A stretch of DNA of 55,174 nt from Lachnospiraceae bacterium (GTDB taxonomy: Bacteria; Bacillota; Clostridia; Lachnospirales; Lachnospiraceae), in the NCBI GenBank assembly GCA_021769135.1, contig JAETTM010000023.1, positions 1-55,174 on the forward strand. Direction: 5' to 3'. Under the pieces are notes generated by a model. That model was not told the origin of the DNA. It searched no databases and saw only the letters and a program-made list of their open reading frames with translations. Below, piece after piece: positions 34,169 through 43,968 of the stretch. Every line of letters begins with the position of its first letter. Within the stretch, counting starts at the first letter, position 1. The position numbers were made by a program, and so were the translations under genes.

Positions 34169-34279
34169 AGACAGTGGATTTTTAGATTTTGGGAAAAAGC
34201 AGGGGCGCACTTGCATCATTTGCAGCGCGGATGCGGCCGCCCAATCATATAAGCCAATGGATAACATAGGAGTTTGACG

Positions 34280-36844
34280 ATGAATATTGTAAATAAGCTT
34301 TTTGGAACTCATAGCGAGAGGGAGTTAAAGAGGATAGAAAGTACTGTTGATAAAATCGAATCTTTAAGGCCGGCCATGCTTCAGCTGACGGACGAGCAGC
34401 TGAAGGATAAGACAAAGGAGTACAAAAAACGGCTGCAGGACGGAGAAACGTTGGATGACCTGCTGCCGGAGGCCTATGCTACGGTGAGGGAAGCGGCCAG
34501 GCGTGTGCTGAATATGGAGCATTACCGCGTGCAGCTGATTGGCGGCATTATCCTCCATCAGGGCCGTATTGCGGAGATGAAGACGGGGGAAGGAAAAACC
34601 CTGGTGTCCACATTGCCGGCTTATCTGAATGCCTTGGAAGGAAAAGGGGTACATGTAGTAACGGTCAATGACTATCTGGCGAATCGCGATGCGGAATGGA
34701 TGGGCCAGGTACATGAATTCCTTGGGCTGAAAGTAGGGGTGGTGCTTAACAGCATGAAATCCGATGAGCGCAGGGAGCAGTATAACTGCGATATTACTTA
34801 TGTGACGAACAATGAACTGGGATTTGATTACCTGCGGGATAACATGGTGATTTATAAGGAGCAGCTTGTGCTTCGGGAATTGCATTATGCCATTATCGAC
34901 GAGGTGGACTCGGTGCTGGTGGACGAAGCCAGGACGCCCCTGATTATATCCGGGCAGAGCGGGAAATCCACAAAGCTGTATGAAGCCTGCGATATGCTGG
35001 CGAGACAGTTAAAACGCGGAGCAGACATGGAGGCTTTGACCAAAATGGATGCCATTATGGGCGTAGAAAGAGAAGAGACCGGGGATTTTATTGTCAATGA
35101 GAAGGATAAAATCGTTAACCTGACAGAGGAAGGCGTATCCAAAGTGGAGCGTTTCTTCCATATTGAAAACCTGGCGGATCCGGAAAATCTGGAAATACAG
35201 CACAATATTAATCTGGCGCTGCGGGCCCACAACCTGATGTTCAGAGACCAGGATTACGTAGTGAAGGACGAGCAGGTTCTGATTGTGGACGAGTTTACCG
35301 GGCGTATCATGCCGGGGCGCCGTTATTCGGACGGCCTGCATCAGGCGATTGAGGCGAAGGAGCATGTGAAGGTAAAGAGGGAAAGCAAGACGTTGGCGAC
35401 GATTACTTTCCAGAATTTCTTTAATAAATTTTATAAGAAAGCGGGTATGACCGGTACGGCGCTTACAGAGGAAAAGGAATTCCGGGATATTTACGGTATG
35501 GACGTTATCGAAATCCCAACAAATATGCCGGTCATTCGAAAGGATTTGCAGGATGCGGTATATAAGACCAGGAAGGAAAAGCTGAACGCGATTGTGGAAG
35601 CGGTGAAGGAAGCCCATGGGAAAGGGCAGCCGGTTTTGGTAGGAACGATTACTATTGAGGCATCGGAGGAGTTGAGCAGGATGCTTACGAGGAACGGCAT
35701 CCAGCATAAGGTGCTGAATGCTAAATTCCATGAACTGGAGGCTGAAATTGTGGCCGATGCGGGTATCCATGGAGCCGTTACCATTGCCACCAATATGGCC
35801 GGGCGCGGTACGGATATTAAGCTGGACGATGAAGCGAGGGCAGCGGGAGGGCTGAAAATTATCGGCACGGAGCGCCACGAATCCAGGCGTATCGATAACC
35901 AGCTCCGTGGGCGAAGCGGCCGTCAGGGTGACCCGGGGGAATCCAAGTTCTATATTTCCCTGGAGGATGATTTGATGAGGCTGTTCGGCTCAGAGCGGCT
36001 GATTAGCATGTTCAATGCGCTGGGTATCCCTGAGAACCAGGAAATCGAGCACAAGTCGCTGACCAAGGCGATTGAGTCCGCCCAGAAAAAGATAGAAAAC
36101 AATAACTTCGGTATCCGTAAAAATCTGCTGGAATATGACCAGGTGATGAATGAGCAGAGGGAAATCATTTACGAGGAAAGAAGACAAGTATTAAGCGGCG
36201 AAAGCATGCGGGATTCCATCTTCAAAATGATTACGGATATTGCGGAAAATGCGGTGGATATCAGCATCAGCGACGAGGCGGATATCGATGATTGGGATTT
36301 TGGGGAATTGAATACCTTGCTTTTGCCTACTATTCCCCTGCGCCCGGTGAATACGGGAAGGGTGCTTAAGCCAAAGAAAAACAGCTTAAAACAGCAGCTG
36401 AAGGAAGAAGCGGTGAAGCTGTATGAAACAAAAGAGGCGGAATTCCCCAACCCGGAGGCGATGCGCGAAATCGAGAGGGTTATCCTGCTTAAAGTAATCG
36501 ATAGAAAATGGATGGATCATATCGACGATATGGAGCAGCTCCGCCAGGGAGTGGGATTGCAGGCTTACGGGCAGAGGGATCCATTGGTGGAATATAAGCT
36601 GAACGGCTATGAGATGTTCGATGAAATGACCCAGAATATCAAGGAAGAGACTGTGCGTCTTCTGTTCCATGTGCGCATTGAACAGAAGGTGGAAAGGGAG
36701 CAGGTGGCCAAGGTGACGGGAACCAATAAGGATGATTCCCTCCAGAAGGCGCCGGTAAAAAGGGAGTCTGTGAAGATTTACCCCAATGCCCCCTGCCCTT
36801 GCGGAAGCGGGAAGAAATATAAGCAGTGTTGTGGAAGAAAATAG
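34280..36844 (+). CDS. secA: Preprotein translocase ATPase SecA
   Basis: 854 residues from ATG 34280 with AGGAG. Drives unfolded preproteins through SecYEG. Walker A MKTGEGKT near 100-107, [16 protein letters not shown] near 208-223, [12 protein letters not shown] and [12 protein letters not shown] in the second ATPase half. The C-terminal zinc site [14 protein letters not shown] binds SecB or ribosomes. Normal length. prfB follows 40 bases later, as in many Firmicutes. Confidence 0.97.
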   Translation: MNIVNKLFGTHSERELKRIESTVDKIESLRPAMLQLTDEQLKDKTKEYKKRLQDGETLDDLLPEAYATVREAARRVLNMEHYRVQLIGGIILHQGRIAEMKTGEGKTLVSTLPAYLNALEGKGVHVVTVNDYLANRDAEWMGQVHEFLGLKVGVVLNSMKSDERREQYNCDITYVTNNELGFDYLRDNMVIYKEQLVLRELHYAIIDEVDSVLVDEARTPLIISGQSGKSTKLYEACDMLARQLKRGADMEALTKMDAIMGVEREETGDFIVNEKDKIVNLTEEGVSKVERFFHIENLADPENLEIQHNINLALRAHNLMFRDQDYVVKDEQVLIVDEFTGRIMPGRRYSDGLHQAIEAKEHVKVKRESKTLATITFQNFFNKFYKKAGMTGTALTEEKEFRDIYGMDVIEIPTNMPVIRKDLQDAVYKTRKEKLNAIVEAVKEAHGKGQPVLVGTITIEASEELSRMLTRNGIQHKVLNAKFHELEAEIVADAGIHGAVTIATNMAGRGTDIKLDDEARAAGGLKIIGTERHESRRIDNQLRGRSGRQGDPGESKFYISLEDDLMRLFGSERLISMFNALGIPENQEIEHKSLTKAIESAQKKIENNNFGIRKNLLEYDQVMNEQREIIYEERRQVLSGESMRDSIFKMITDIAENAVDISISDEADIDDWDFGELNTLLLPTIPLRPVNTGRVLKPKKNSLKQQLKEEAVKLYETKEAEFPNPEAMREIERVILLKVIDRKWMDHIDDMEQLRQGVGLQAYGQRDPLVEYKLNGYEMFDEMTQNIKEETVRLLFHVRIEQKVEREQVAKVTGTNKDDSLQKAPVKRESVKIYPNAPCPCGSGKKYKQCCGRK

Positions 36845-36884
36845 AAATAAAAAAATAAGAATAAGAAAGTGTGGTGAACGTAAA

Positions 36885-38010
36885 GTGGTAGAATTGGATG
36901 GAATGAAAACAGAATTGCAGACATATGAAAGTCCGCTTGCGGAAGTGAGGGATTCACTTTGACTTAGCTAATAAGTCAAGGCGCGTGGAAGAACTGGAAA
37001 GGGAAATGGAAGCCCCCAACTTTTGGGATGACCCTGAAATATCCAACCGCAAGATGAAGGAATTGAAAAACCTGAAAGATACGGTGGATACTATAAATGG
37101 GCTGGGGCATCAGTACGAAGATATTGAGGATCTCATTGAGATGGGCAATGAGGAAGAGGATGAGGAAATGGTGGCGGAGATACGTTCCGAGCTGGATTCC
37201 TTTATCGCTTCCTTTGAGGAAATCCGTATCAGCACCCTGTTGTCCGGGGAATATGATAAGGACAATGCTATACTGAAACTGAATGCAGGGGCAGGAGGAA
37301 CGGAAAGCTGCGACTGGTGCAGCATGCTTTACCGCATGTACACGAGGTGGGCGGAGCGCAAGGGCTTTTCCGTGGAAGTGCTGGATTATCTGGACGGCGA
37401 TGAGGCGGGCATCAAATCGGTAACCTTTCAGGTAAACGGGGAGAATGCCTACGGTTATTTGAAATCGGAAAAAGGAGTACACCGCCTTGTACGCATTTCC
37501 CCTTTCAATGCCCAGGGGAAAAGGCAGACATCCTTCGTATCCCTGGACGTGATGCCGGATATTGAGGAAGATATGGATGTGGATATTAACGATGATGATT
37601 TGCGCATCGACACTTACCGGAGCAGCGGCGCCGGCGGGCAGCATATCAATAAAACATCCTCGGCCATCAGAATAACCCATCTTCCTACAGGGATTGTGGT
37701 CCAGTGCCAGAACGAGCGCTCCCAGTTCCAGAATAAGGATAAGGCTATGCAGATGCTGAAAGCAAAGCTTTATATGCTGAAAAAGGAAGAAAATGCGGGG
37801 AAACTTTCCGATATCAGGGGAGAAGTAAAAGAAATCGGATGGGGCAATCAGATACGTTCTTATGTGCTGCAGCCTTATACTATGGTGAAAGACCACAGGA
37901 CGGGCGAAGAATCCGGCAATGCGGATGCCGTATTGGACGGCGGCTTGGATCCGTTTATCAACGCTTATCTGAAATGGATGAGCGTCGGAGGAAAAGCGGC
38001 GGAAGGATAA
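36885..38010 (+). CDS. prfB: Peptide chain release factor 2, made by programmed +1 frameshift
   Basis: Frame 1 runs from GTG 36885 (VVELDGMKTELQTYESPLAEV) to CTT TGA at 36957-36962. Skipping the T at 36960 continues as DLANKSRRVEELEREMEAPNFWDDP to the stop at 38010, about 374 residues in all. RF2 reads UGA and UAA. The SPF recognition motif (RISPFNAQGKRQ) and the GGQ catalytic motif (SGAGGQHINKTSSA) are intact. The in-frame UGA makes synthesis fall when RF2 is plentiful, a well-known autoregulation. Annotation as two pieces would be wrong. Confidence 0.95.
36944..36963 (+). promoter_or_regulatory. prfB frameshift site
   Basis: CTT TGA C, the standard RF2 slippery stop, with GTGAGGG a few bases upstream acting as the internal Shine-Dalgarno-like helper. 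Confidence 0.9.
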
Positions 38011-38037
38011 CCGCAGGGACAAAAAAGATAAAAAATC

Positions 38038-38072
38038 AGGGCCGCTGCGAACGTGCAGCGAGCCCTATTTTT
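38038..38072 (+). terminator. prfB terminator
   Basis: Hairpin AGGGC-CGCTGC...GCAGCG-A-GCCCT followed by ATTTTTA, with repeat B copy 1 directly behind it. Confidence 0.75.
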
Positions 38073-38080
38073 AATGCGCA

Positions 38081-38158
38081 GGGGCGCGTAAGGAAGTTTG
38101 CTGCCAGGGCAGCACGCGCCCCGCGCGGCGAGTAGGGGAGAAGGACATCCCCCTACTC
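38081..38158. repeat. Two-hairpin repeat B, copy 1
   Basis: Outer stem GGGGCGCGT/ACGCGCCCC around the conserved AAGGAAGTTTGCTGCC and GGCAGC, then GCGCGGC, then a second hairpin GAGTAGGGG/CCCCTACTC. The copy at 42977-43053 keeps the loop but has a different, equally paired outer stem. Confidence 0.75.
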
Positions 38159-38177
38159 GATTTGCACACTTTTAAAT

Positions 38178-38912
38178 TTACTGCTGAGGAGACACCTGGC
38201 TTCTGTTTTTCATCAAATCCATATAAAAGTTAGCCATCACCGCATTGGTATACGGCATTAGCCAAAGGTATACGATGAAGAATGAGAAAATCCCCAGCAA
38301 ATATAAAGGCAGAAAACTCAAGGAGATATAAAACAAACGTCCTTTATGCCCCTTCATAATCTGCCGGCTCATTTTCAGGATATCCTTCGCGGAATACTGC
38401 GGGAAATCCTGCAGAAGATAAAAAGCCTGTGAAAACATAAGCCCCACAACGATGGAAACGGCTGAACCGACCACGCAGAAAATGGACAGAAACAGCATGT
38501 AATTGACGGTTCCGGTGGTCAAAAAGAGATAATAAAAAATCATCATAGGCGCCCGGCATATATAAGTCAGCAGGGAAAAAACCAACTGTATCATAATGGC
38601 CTTATCCGGATAAACGCGAAAACCGGTAAAGACGTCCTTTACGGAAACATTCTGCCCGCAGGTGAGCTTCAGATAAAGAAAAGCTTCGCCGGAAGAAAAA
38701 ATACCGATAAACAGGCTGATAATAAAACTAATCAGGTAATAGATTATAAGTTCCGGAATACTGTTGGCCGAAACGAACCAATTAGGCATACTGGAAATAA
38801 TTAAGGTAATAATGCCGACCAGAAGCAAAGCGCCGATGGTTGTGCCATAATGACCGAAAAGCTGGTCTTTTGCAACGCCTTTTAACTGGGCGGAGGATTT
38901 GTATTTATTCAT
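38178..38912 (-). CDS. DUF975-family membrane protein
   Basis: 244 residues with about six hydrophobic segments (GALLLVGIITLIISS, IIYYLISFIISLFIGIFSSG, MIQLVFSLLTYICRAPMMIFYYLF and so on). The N-terminal ALxGxAKxQLxGxY-like motif (QLKGVAKDQLFGHYG) and the later FSQAFYLLQDFPQYSAKDILKMSRQIMKGHKGRLF are hallmarks of DUF975, common in Firmicutes and of unknown function. Lies in a minus-strand run with two other envelope-type genes. Confidence 0.82.
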   Translation of the reverse strand: MNKYKSSAQLKGVAKDQLFGHYGTTIGALLLVGIITLIISSMPNWFVSANSIPELIIYYLISFIISLFIGIFSSGEAFLYLKLTCGQNVSVKDVFTGFRVYPDKAIMIQLVFSLLTYICRAPMMIFYYLFLTTGTVNYMLFLSIFCVVGSAVSIVVGLMFSQAFYLLQDFPQYSAKDILKMSRQIMKGHKGRLFYISLSFLPLYLLGIFSFFIVYLWLMPYTNAVMANFYMDLMKNRSQVSPQQ

Positions 38913-38980
38913 ATGTCAAAATCTCCGATTCAAAAAAATCTCTTACAGCCAGAATGACTGTTTGCAGTCAAAATGACTGT

Positions 38981-39481
38981 TTATACGGCCATATCAAGGT
39001 TCATCCCTTGATATTTTAAGGAATCCGTAGCCTTTAAATCCTTCTGGTAAGGGTTATCTTCATTGTAATATTTAATCTGGGTGGAAGTGGTTCCGCCGGA
39101 TACATAACTCCTGCCGCATTCCGGGCATATGGAAGTATGGATGGAGACATTGGCCGCCACCACTTTCCCGTTATTTTGCGATGCCTTTTTATAAGCATTG
39201 GACACATGCTCCTGCTCATGGGAACGTACGGCGGAAGCGGCGGCCTGAGGGGAAATATGGGTAGCCGACTTAAAGGACACCATTTCGTCCGAGCCGTCCT
39301 GGTATTTCCGGTTTTTGCATGTCTGGCACTCCGCAGGTGAGGACTTCCTTCCCGGGGATTTCACGGTAGATTCCCCTGGATTGCGCAAAACTTCAGAACT
39401 TTCCCCGGCGGCCCCGGAATCATTATAAACCCCATATCCGCCATACCCGGCGGAATTGCTAATCGGGCTAATCGTACTCAT
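38981..39481 (-). CDS. SprA-related putative metalloprotease
   Basis: 166 residues from 39481 (MSTISPISNSAGYGG), with AAGGAG 6 bases upstream; a longer frame from 39517 precedes that site. A disordered first third is followed by CQTCKNRKYQDGSDEMVSFKSATHISPQAA, the possible zinc motif SHEQEHV (H-E-x-x-H) near 90, and CPECGRSYVSGGTT. These features match the SprA-related family, in which a protease role is predicted but unproven. Two CxxC pairs could bind another metal. Confidence 0.75.
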   Translation of the reverse strand: MSTISPISNSAGYGGYGVYNDSGAAGESSEVLRNPGESTVKSPGRKSSPAECQTCKNRKYQDGSDEMVSFKSATHISPQAAASAVRSHEQEHVSNAYKKASQNNGKVVAANVSIHTSICPECGRSYVSGGTTSTQIKYYNEDNPYQKDLKATDSLKYQGMNLDMAV

Positions 39482-39507
39482 AACATTCTCCTTTCTGAAA
39501 AACTTTT

Positions 39508-39987
39508 TCAATCCCAACCAAAGGTTTCATTAATCATATCTTCCAAAGACTGCCCCAGCATATCTTCGGTGGATTCGCCGTAAATCTGTTCGATTTGGGC
39601 ATCATAGGTACGCGCCATATCCTGCAGGATTTCGGGGTGGGTAAAAATAAATACCATGGCAGCCGTAAATATCCCCACATTCACTACCAAGCCGCCCGCA
39701 CCGCAGACAAGCCCTGCGGTTGCCTGCCCCGGCATATTTTTCTTAGTGCCTTTAGACAGGATAGCCAGCACGATAGCAATGCTCCCCAAAATCATAGGTA
39801 TATAGAGGGTCATTAAAAAAGTGGATAAAATGGAAATAATGCCTAATATCATAGCCGCGGTAGCCAGGCCCTTTCCCGGCATCTGATAGGATGGGGGATA
39901 AGGGGGATATCCATAAGGCGAATTGCCGGAGTGGTTCTGGCTATAATTCAAGTTATTATTCCCATTTTCATAGTTGTTAAAATCCAT
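39508..39987 (-). CDS. Small membrane protein with proline/tyrosine-rich head (DUF4190-like)
   Basis: 159 residues from 39987 (MDFNNYENGNNN) or 163 from 39999; neither has an ideal ribosome site. Asn/Gly/Pro/Tyr-rich cytosolic part of about 40 residues (SPYGYPPYPPSYQ), then two or three hydrophobic segments (ATAAMILGIISILSTFL, IPMILGSIAIVLAIL, AGLVCGAGGLVVNVGIFTAAMVFIF) and a short acidic tail. The layout is that of DUF4190 proteins. No catalytic motif. First gene of the minus-strand run. Confidence 0.7.
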   Translation of the reverse strand: MDFNNYENGNNNLNYSQNHSGNSPYGYPPYPPSYQMPGKGLATAAMILGIISILSTFLMTLYIPMILGSIAIVLAILSKGTKKNMPGQATAGLVCGAGGLVVNVGIFTAAMVFIFTHPEILQDMARTYDAQIEQIYGESTEDMLGQSLEDMINETFGWD

Positions 39988-40110
39988 AAAAATAACCATG
40001 CCCTTTCTACAACCTGCAAACTTTGGGCTGCAGGCACAAAGTTGTATTCTCCCGTTCGTATGTTAAATTTAAGAGATAATTGCAAATCCAAGGCCGTTCC
40101 TTGAATATAT

Positions 40111-40140
40111 ATTACTTATTGTATCACTTAATAAGTAATA
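40111..40140. promoter_or_regulatory. Palindromic operator-like site upstream of tex and the minus-strand membrane genes
   Basis: ATTACTTATT (40111-40120) and AATAAGTAAT (40130-40139) are perfect inverted repeats. TTATTGTAT and ATAAGTAATA in it recur beside the ABC-operon promoter at 44384-44405. A regulator acting on both places is plausible. No -35/-10 pair could be fixed for either neighbour. Confidence 0.5.
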
Positions 40141-40277
40141 ATACAATCTTGAAAATTGGATAGTTTTCGTATAGGATATTAGTGTGAAAGAAATGAAATT
40201 TCACTTAGGCTGCAAAGCGGCGTCATAGCGTTAGCGTGAAGAAAGAAGATAGATAAGAAAGGTTATGGTTATTACTT

Positions 40278-42623
40278 ATGGATATTATTTTGAAGTTGAG
40301 CGAGGAACTGGCAGTACAGAAATGGCAGGTCGAGGCTGCCGTGAACCTCATTGACGAAGGGAACACTATCCCCTTTATTTCCAGATATAGGAAAGAGGTT
40401 ACAGGTTCTTTGAATGATGAGGTGCTCCGCAATCTTTATGAAAGGCTGACGTATCTGCGCAATTTGGAAGAGAAGAAGGAACAGGTCATCGGAAGTATAG
40501 AGGAACAGGGAAAGCTGACCGAGGAATTGAAGGAAAAAATCTTAGCGGCGGAAACCCTTGTGGTGGTAGAGGATTTATACCGCCCATACCGGCCTAAGAG
40601 GAAGACAAGGGCCAGCGTGGCGAAGGAAAAAGGGTTGGACGGCCTGGCACAATGGATTTTGGCCCAGGAAGGCGCCCATTCGCTGGAAGAGGAAGCGGAA
40701 AAGTATGTGGATGAGGAAAAAGAGGTAAAAACAGCGGCGGAAGCCATACAGGGGGCCAAGGACATTATTGCGGAGAGCATTTCCGACGAGGCGGATTACC
40801 GCATCTATATCAGGAACATTACGATGGAGGAAGGGACCATCGCCAGTACGGCGAAGGACGAAAAGGCCGAAAGCGTATACGAGATGTATTACAATTATGA
40901 AGAACCGGTGAAAAAAGCGGCCGGACACCGTATTTTGGCGCTGAACCGGGGGGAAGGCGAGAAGGTGCTCACGGTAAAAATCGTCGCGCCGGAAGAGCGT
41001 ATTTTGCGGTATCTGGAAAAGAAAGTGATTACTTCCGATAACGGGGTAACTTCCCCTGTGCTGGAAGAGGTCATTGATGACAGCTATCATCGTTTAATCG
41101 GCCCGGCCATCGAAAGGGAAATACGTAATGAACTTACGGAGAAAGCGGAAGACGGCGCGATTTCCGTTTTTGGCAAAAATCTGGAGCAGCTTTTGATGCA
41201 GCCGCCTATTGCGGGCAAAGTGGTGCTGGGCTGGGATCCTGCATTCCGGACGGGCTGCAAGCTGGCGGTGGTGGACGCTACGGGCAAGGTATTGGATACC
41301 AAAGTGATTTTCCCCACGGCTCCTCAGAACAAGGTGTCGGAAGCCAAGGCGGAACTGAAAAAACTAATAAAAAAATATGGGATTTCCTTGATTTCCGTAG
41401 GAAACGGCACGGCATCCCGGGAATCGGAGCAGGTAATCGTGGATTTGATTAAAGAATTGGACACTCCGGTACAATATGTAATCGTCAACGAAGCGGGCGC
41501 TTCGGTTTATTCCGCCAGCAAGCTGGCCACAGAGGAATTCCCTAATTTTGACGTGGGCCAGCGGAGCGCGGCATCCATCGCAAGGAGGCTCCAGGATCCT
41601 CTGGCGGAACTGGTGAAGATAGACCCTAAATCCATCGGCGTAGGGCAGTACCAGCACGATATGAACCAGAAAAAGTTAAGCGAAACTTTAGGCGGCGTAG
41701 TGGAAGACTGTGTAAACAAGGTAGGGGTGGATTTGAATACGGCATCGGCTTCCCTCCTTGAATATATATCGGGAATCACAAAAACAATAGCAAAGAATAT
41801 CGTGGATTACAGGGAAAACAACGGTCGTTTTACAACGAGGAAGCAGCTGCTAAAAGTGGCTAAATTAGGGCCGAAAGCCTTTGAGCAATGTGCTGGCTTT
41901 CTGCGCATTTTGGACGGTGAAAATCCGTTGGATGCCACCAGCGTGCATCCGGAATCCTATGAGGCTACGTTGAAATTATTGGATAAAATGGGCCTGACCA
42001 TGGAGGATGTAAAGGAAGCCCAGAAAAAAGCGGCGCAGGAGAAAGGAAAAGCAAAAAAACCTGCTCAGAAACAGGAGAAAAAACAAAATAAAGTAGTCAT
42101 CCGCAATACCGGAACCGCTATGGGGAAGGCTTTAGCGGCGGCGATGGGCGCAGTTGCGCTGGAAGGGCAGGATACGGCTCCTGATTCGGCCGGCAGGAAT
42201 GAAAAAGGAACGGCAACTGTCAGCACCCTGGAAAGAAGAATTAAAGATAAAAAGAAGATGGCCCAGGAGCTGGGGATTGGTGAAATCACTTTGACGGATA
42301 TCCTGAAAGAATTGGAAAAACCGGCCAGGGATCCCAGGGAAGATATGCCCGCGCCTATTTTGCGCAGCGACGTGTTGGAAATGAAGGATTTGAAGCCGGG
42401 AATGGTGCTGAAAGGAACGGTCCGCAATGTGATTGATTTCGGGGCTTTCGTAGATATCGGCGTACATCAGGACGGACTGGTCCACATTTCCCAGATGACG
42501 GACAGGTTTATCAAACATCCCCTGGAAGCGGTGAGCGTGGGGGATATCGTGGATGTACAGGTCATTTCTGTGGATACGGCAAAAAAGAGGATTGCGCTGA
42601 CGATGAAGCTTGGGAAAGGGTAA
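40278..42623 (+). CDS. tex: Tex transcription accessory protein with C-terminal S1 domain
   Basis: 781 residues, ATG 40278. N-terminal helical region (TIPFISRYRKEVTGSL), YqgF-like domain (VVLGWDPAFRTGCKLAVVD near 320), helix-hairpin-helix units (NTASASLLEYISGI, KQLLKVAKLGPKAFEQCAGFLRI), and S1 RNA-binding domain at about 705-778 (GMVLKGTVRNVIDFGAFVDIGVHQDGLVHISQM). A Lys/Ala/Gln-rich segment at about 579-647 makes it longer than usual. Tex binds RNA and affects transcription and stress survival. Stands alone between the membrane-gene run and the riboswitch. Confidence 0.93.
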   Translation: MDIILKLSEELAVQKWQVEAAVNLIDEGNTIPFISRYRKEVTGSLNDEVLRNLYERLTYLRNLEEKKEQVIGSIEEQGKLTEELKEKILAAETLVVVEDLYRPYRPKRKTRASVAKEKGLDGLAQWILAQEGAHSLEEEAEKYVDEEKEVKTAAEAIQGAKDIIAESISDEADYRIYIRNITMEEGTIASTAKDEKAESVYEMYYNYEEPVKKAAGHRILALNRGEGEKVLTVKIVAPEERILRYLEKKVITSDNGVTSPVLEEVIDDSYHRLIGPAIEREIRNELTEKAEDGAISVFGKNLEQLLMQPPIAGKVVLGWDPAFRTGCKLAVVDATGKVLDTKVIFPTAPQNKVSEAKAELKKLIKKYGISLISVGNGTASRESEQVIVDLIKELDTPVQYVIVNEAGASVYSASKLATEEFPNFDVGQRSAASIARRLQDPLAELVKIDPKSIGVGQYQHDMNQKKLSETLGGVVEDCVNKVGVDLNTASASLLEYISGITKTIAKNIVDYRENNGRFTTRKQLLKVAKLGPKAFEQCAGFLRILDGENPLDATSVHPESYEATLKLLDKMGLTMEDVKEAQKKAAQEKGKAKKPAQKQEKKQNKVVIRNTGTAMGKALAAAMGAVALEGQDTAPDSAGRNEKGTATVSTLERRIKDKKKMAQELGIGEITLTDILKELEKPARDPREDMPAPILRSDVLEMKDLKPGMVLKGTVRNVIDFGAFVDIGVHQDGLVHISQMTDRFIKHPLEAVSVGDIVDVQVISVDTAKKRIALTMKLGKG

Positions 42624-42658
42624 GGGGAGCAGGGCTGATATTTTTCAAGAAAAACATC

Positions 42659-42687
42659 TTGACAAAACGGAGAGGGCGTTATATGCT
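42659..42687 (+). promoter_or_regulatory. Promoter of the riboswitch-ribU unit
   Basis: TTGACA (42659-42664), 17 bases, TATGCT (42682-42687), about 25 bases before the aptamer. Confidence 0.6.
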
Positions 42688-42712
42688 GAATAGGAATTAA
42701 ATAACTGAGAAA

Positions 42713-42858
42713 ATTCTTCGGGGTTGGGTGAAACGATGATTCGTCATTCCCTACCGGCGGTGACAGTCCGCGACCCGTCCGGGAAAAGCGTTAAGCTTTC
42801 CGGCGGCTGATTTGGTGGAATTCCAGAACCGACAGTAAAGTCTGGATGAGAGAAGGAA
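42713..42858 (+). ncRNA. FMN riboswitch (RFN element)
   Basis: The classic blocks are in order: CTTCGGGG-TTGGGTGAAA, TTCCCTACCGGCGGTGACAG, TCCGCGACCCG, a variable GGAAAAGCGTTAAGCTTTCC arm, TTGGTGGAATTCCAGAACCG, and ACAGTAAAGTCTGGATGAGA with GAAGG closing the pairing with the 5' side. It binds FMN and, by way of the terminator at 42939, turns off ribU when flavin is sufficient. Confidence 0.95.
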
Positions 42859-42938
42859 AAGAAAGTGTTTGTTTGATTGGGAGAAAGGGGAGAAAGGAAG
42901 CCTGTACTCCAATGAAACGGCATAATTGCGGAAAATGA

Positions 42939-42969
42939 CCCCGGACATTTTAAAGTGTCCGGGGTTTTT
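42939..42969 (+). terminator. Riboswitch expression-platform terminator
   Basis: CCCCGGACA and TGTCCGGGG form a 9-bp stem with loop TTTTAAAG, followed by five T. About 80 bases after the aptamer and 170 before ribU. Confidence 0.85.
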
Positions 42970-42976
42970 GTGCACA

Positions 42977-43053
42977 GGCCCGCATAAGGAAGTTTGCTGC
43001 CAAGGCAGCATGCGGGCCGCGCGGCGAGTAGGGGGAAAAAGCCTCCCCTACTC
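42977..43053. repeat. Two-hairpin repeat B, copy 2
   Basis: GGCCCGCA/TGCGGGCC replaces the outer stem of copy 1, around the same AAGGAAGTTTGCTGCC and GGCAGC. It is followed by GCGCGGC and the GAGTAGGGG/CCCCTACTC hairpin. Sits between the riboswitch terminator and the ribU ribosome site. Confidence 0.75.
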
Positions 43054-43139
43054 GATTACAGGCTCGAGCAGTGCCCCGCAAAGGAAGGATTTTCTCCAAA
43101 TATAATTTTTCAACATTATTATTTTAGGAGGAAATGAAT

Positions 43140-43898
43140 ATGAATAATTTAATGCAGTCGGTAACCGAGAATCTTATTTTTGTCTTAGAGTTTTTAGGCA
43201 TTGTCATCTTGATGTTTGCGGTGGCCTACGGAGCGGAAAAGGCGGCGAAGAAAAGGAACGGTGATGGGGAGCGGGTGCTTTCCACGAGAAAAATAGCGGT
43301 CATCGGCGTATTTTCGGCGATTGCCTTTATGCTTATGCTGCTGGAGTTTCCGGTGCCTTTTGCCCCATTTTTTTATGAACTGGACTTCAGCGAAATACCG
43401 GCCCTTATCGGGGCGTTTGCTTATGGCCCGGTGGCGGGGGTGATGATAGAATTCTGTAAAATATTGTTAAAGCTTGTGTTCAAAGGAACAACTACGGCGT
43501 TCGTGGGGGATTTGGCTAACTTTGTAATCGGATGCAGCTTTTTGCTTCCCGCTTCCATACTCTATTTCAATAAGAAGACAAAAAATATGGCTATCATCGG
43601 GTCTGCAACAGGCACTTTATGTATGACGGTTTTCGGCACGGCTTTTAATGCGGTTTATCTACTGCCTAAATTTGCCCAGCTTTTCGGCATGCCCCTGGAA
43701 GAAATCATAGCGTTGGGTACGGCCATCAACCCAGCTATCAACAGCGTATCCACACTGGTTATCTTTGCGGTGGCGCCTTTAAATATTTTGAAGGGCGGAA
43801 GCGTATCGATTGTTACAATGCTGGCATATAAGAAACTTAGCCCGATTTTGAAGGAAGGCCACAGGAAGATGGCAATAAAGACATCCTTATCGGAATAA
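43140..43898 (+). CDS. ribU: Riboflavin ECF transporter substrate-binding subunit
   Basis: 252 residues from ATG 43140, 8 bases after AGGAGG; the ATG at 43134 is too close to that site. About six membrane segments with the S-component motif RKIAVIGVFSAIAFMLMLLEFPVPFAPFFYELDFSEIPALIGAFAYGP-type region at 50-100 and GTAFNAVYLLPKFAQLFGMP later. With the EcfAA'T module, encoded elsewhere, it imports riboflavin. The upstream FMN riboswitch makes the substrate call firm. Confidence 0.93.
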   Translation: MNNLMQSVTENLIFVLEFLGIVILMFAVAYGAEKAAKKRNGDGERVLSTRKIAVIGVFSAIAFMLMLLEFPVPFAPFFYELDFSEIPALIGAFAYGPVAGVMIEFCKILLKLVFKGTTTAFVGDLANFVIGCSFLLPASILYFNKKTKNMAIIGSATGTLCMTVFGTAFNAVYLLPKFAQLFGMPLEEIIALGTAINPAINSVSTLVIFAVAPLNILKGGSVSIVTMLAYKKLSPILKEGHRKMAIKTSLSE

Positions 43899-43968
43899 TC
43901 CGAAAAGGGGTTGCAGCCTTTGGGCGGAGGAATGTACCATAGCGGCAACGGGCGGTTGAAAAATTAAA

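Noticed and set aside
36985-38010. prfB as an N-terminally truncated gene starting at 36985
   Set aside because: The missing N-terminus lies in the other frame ahead of CTT TGA C, the normal RF2 frameshift.
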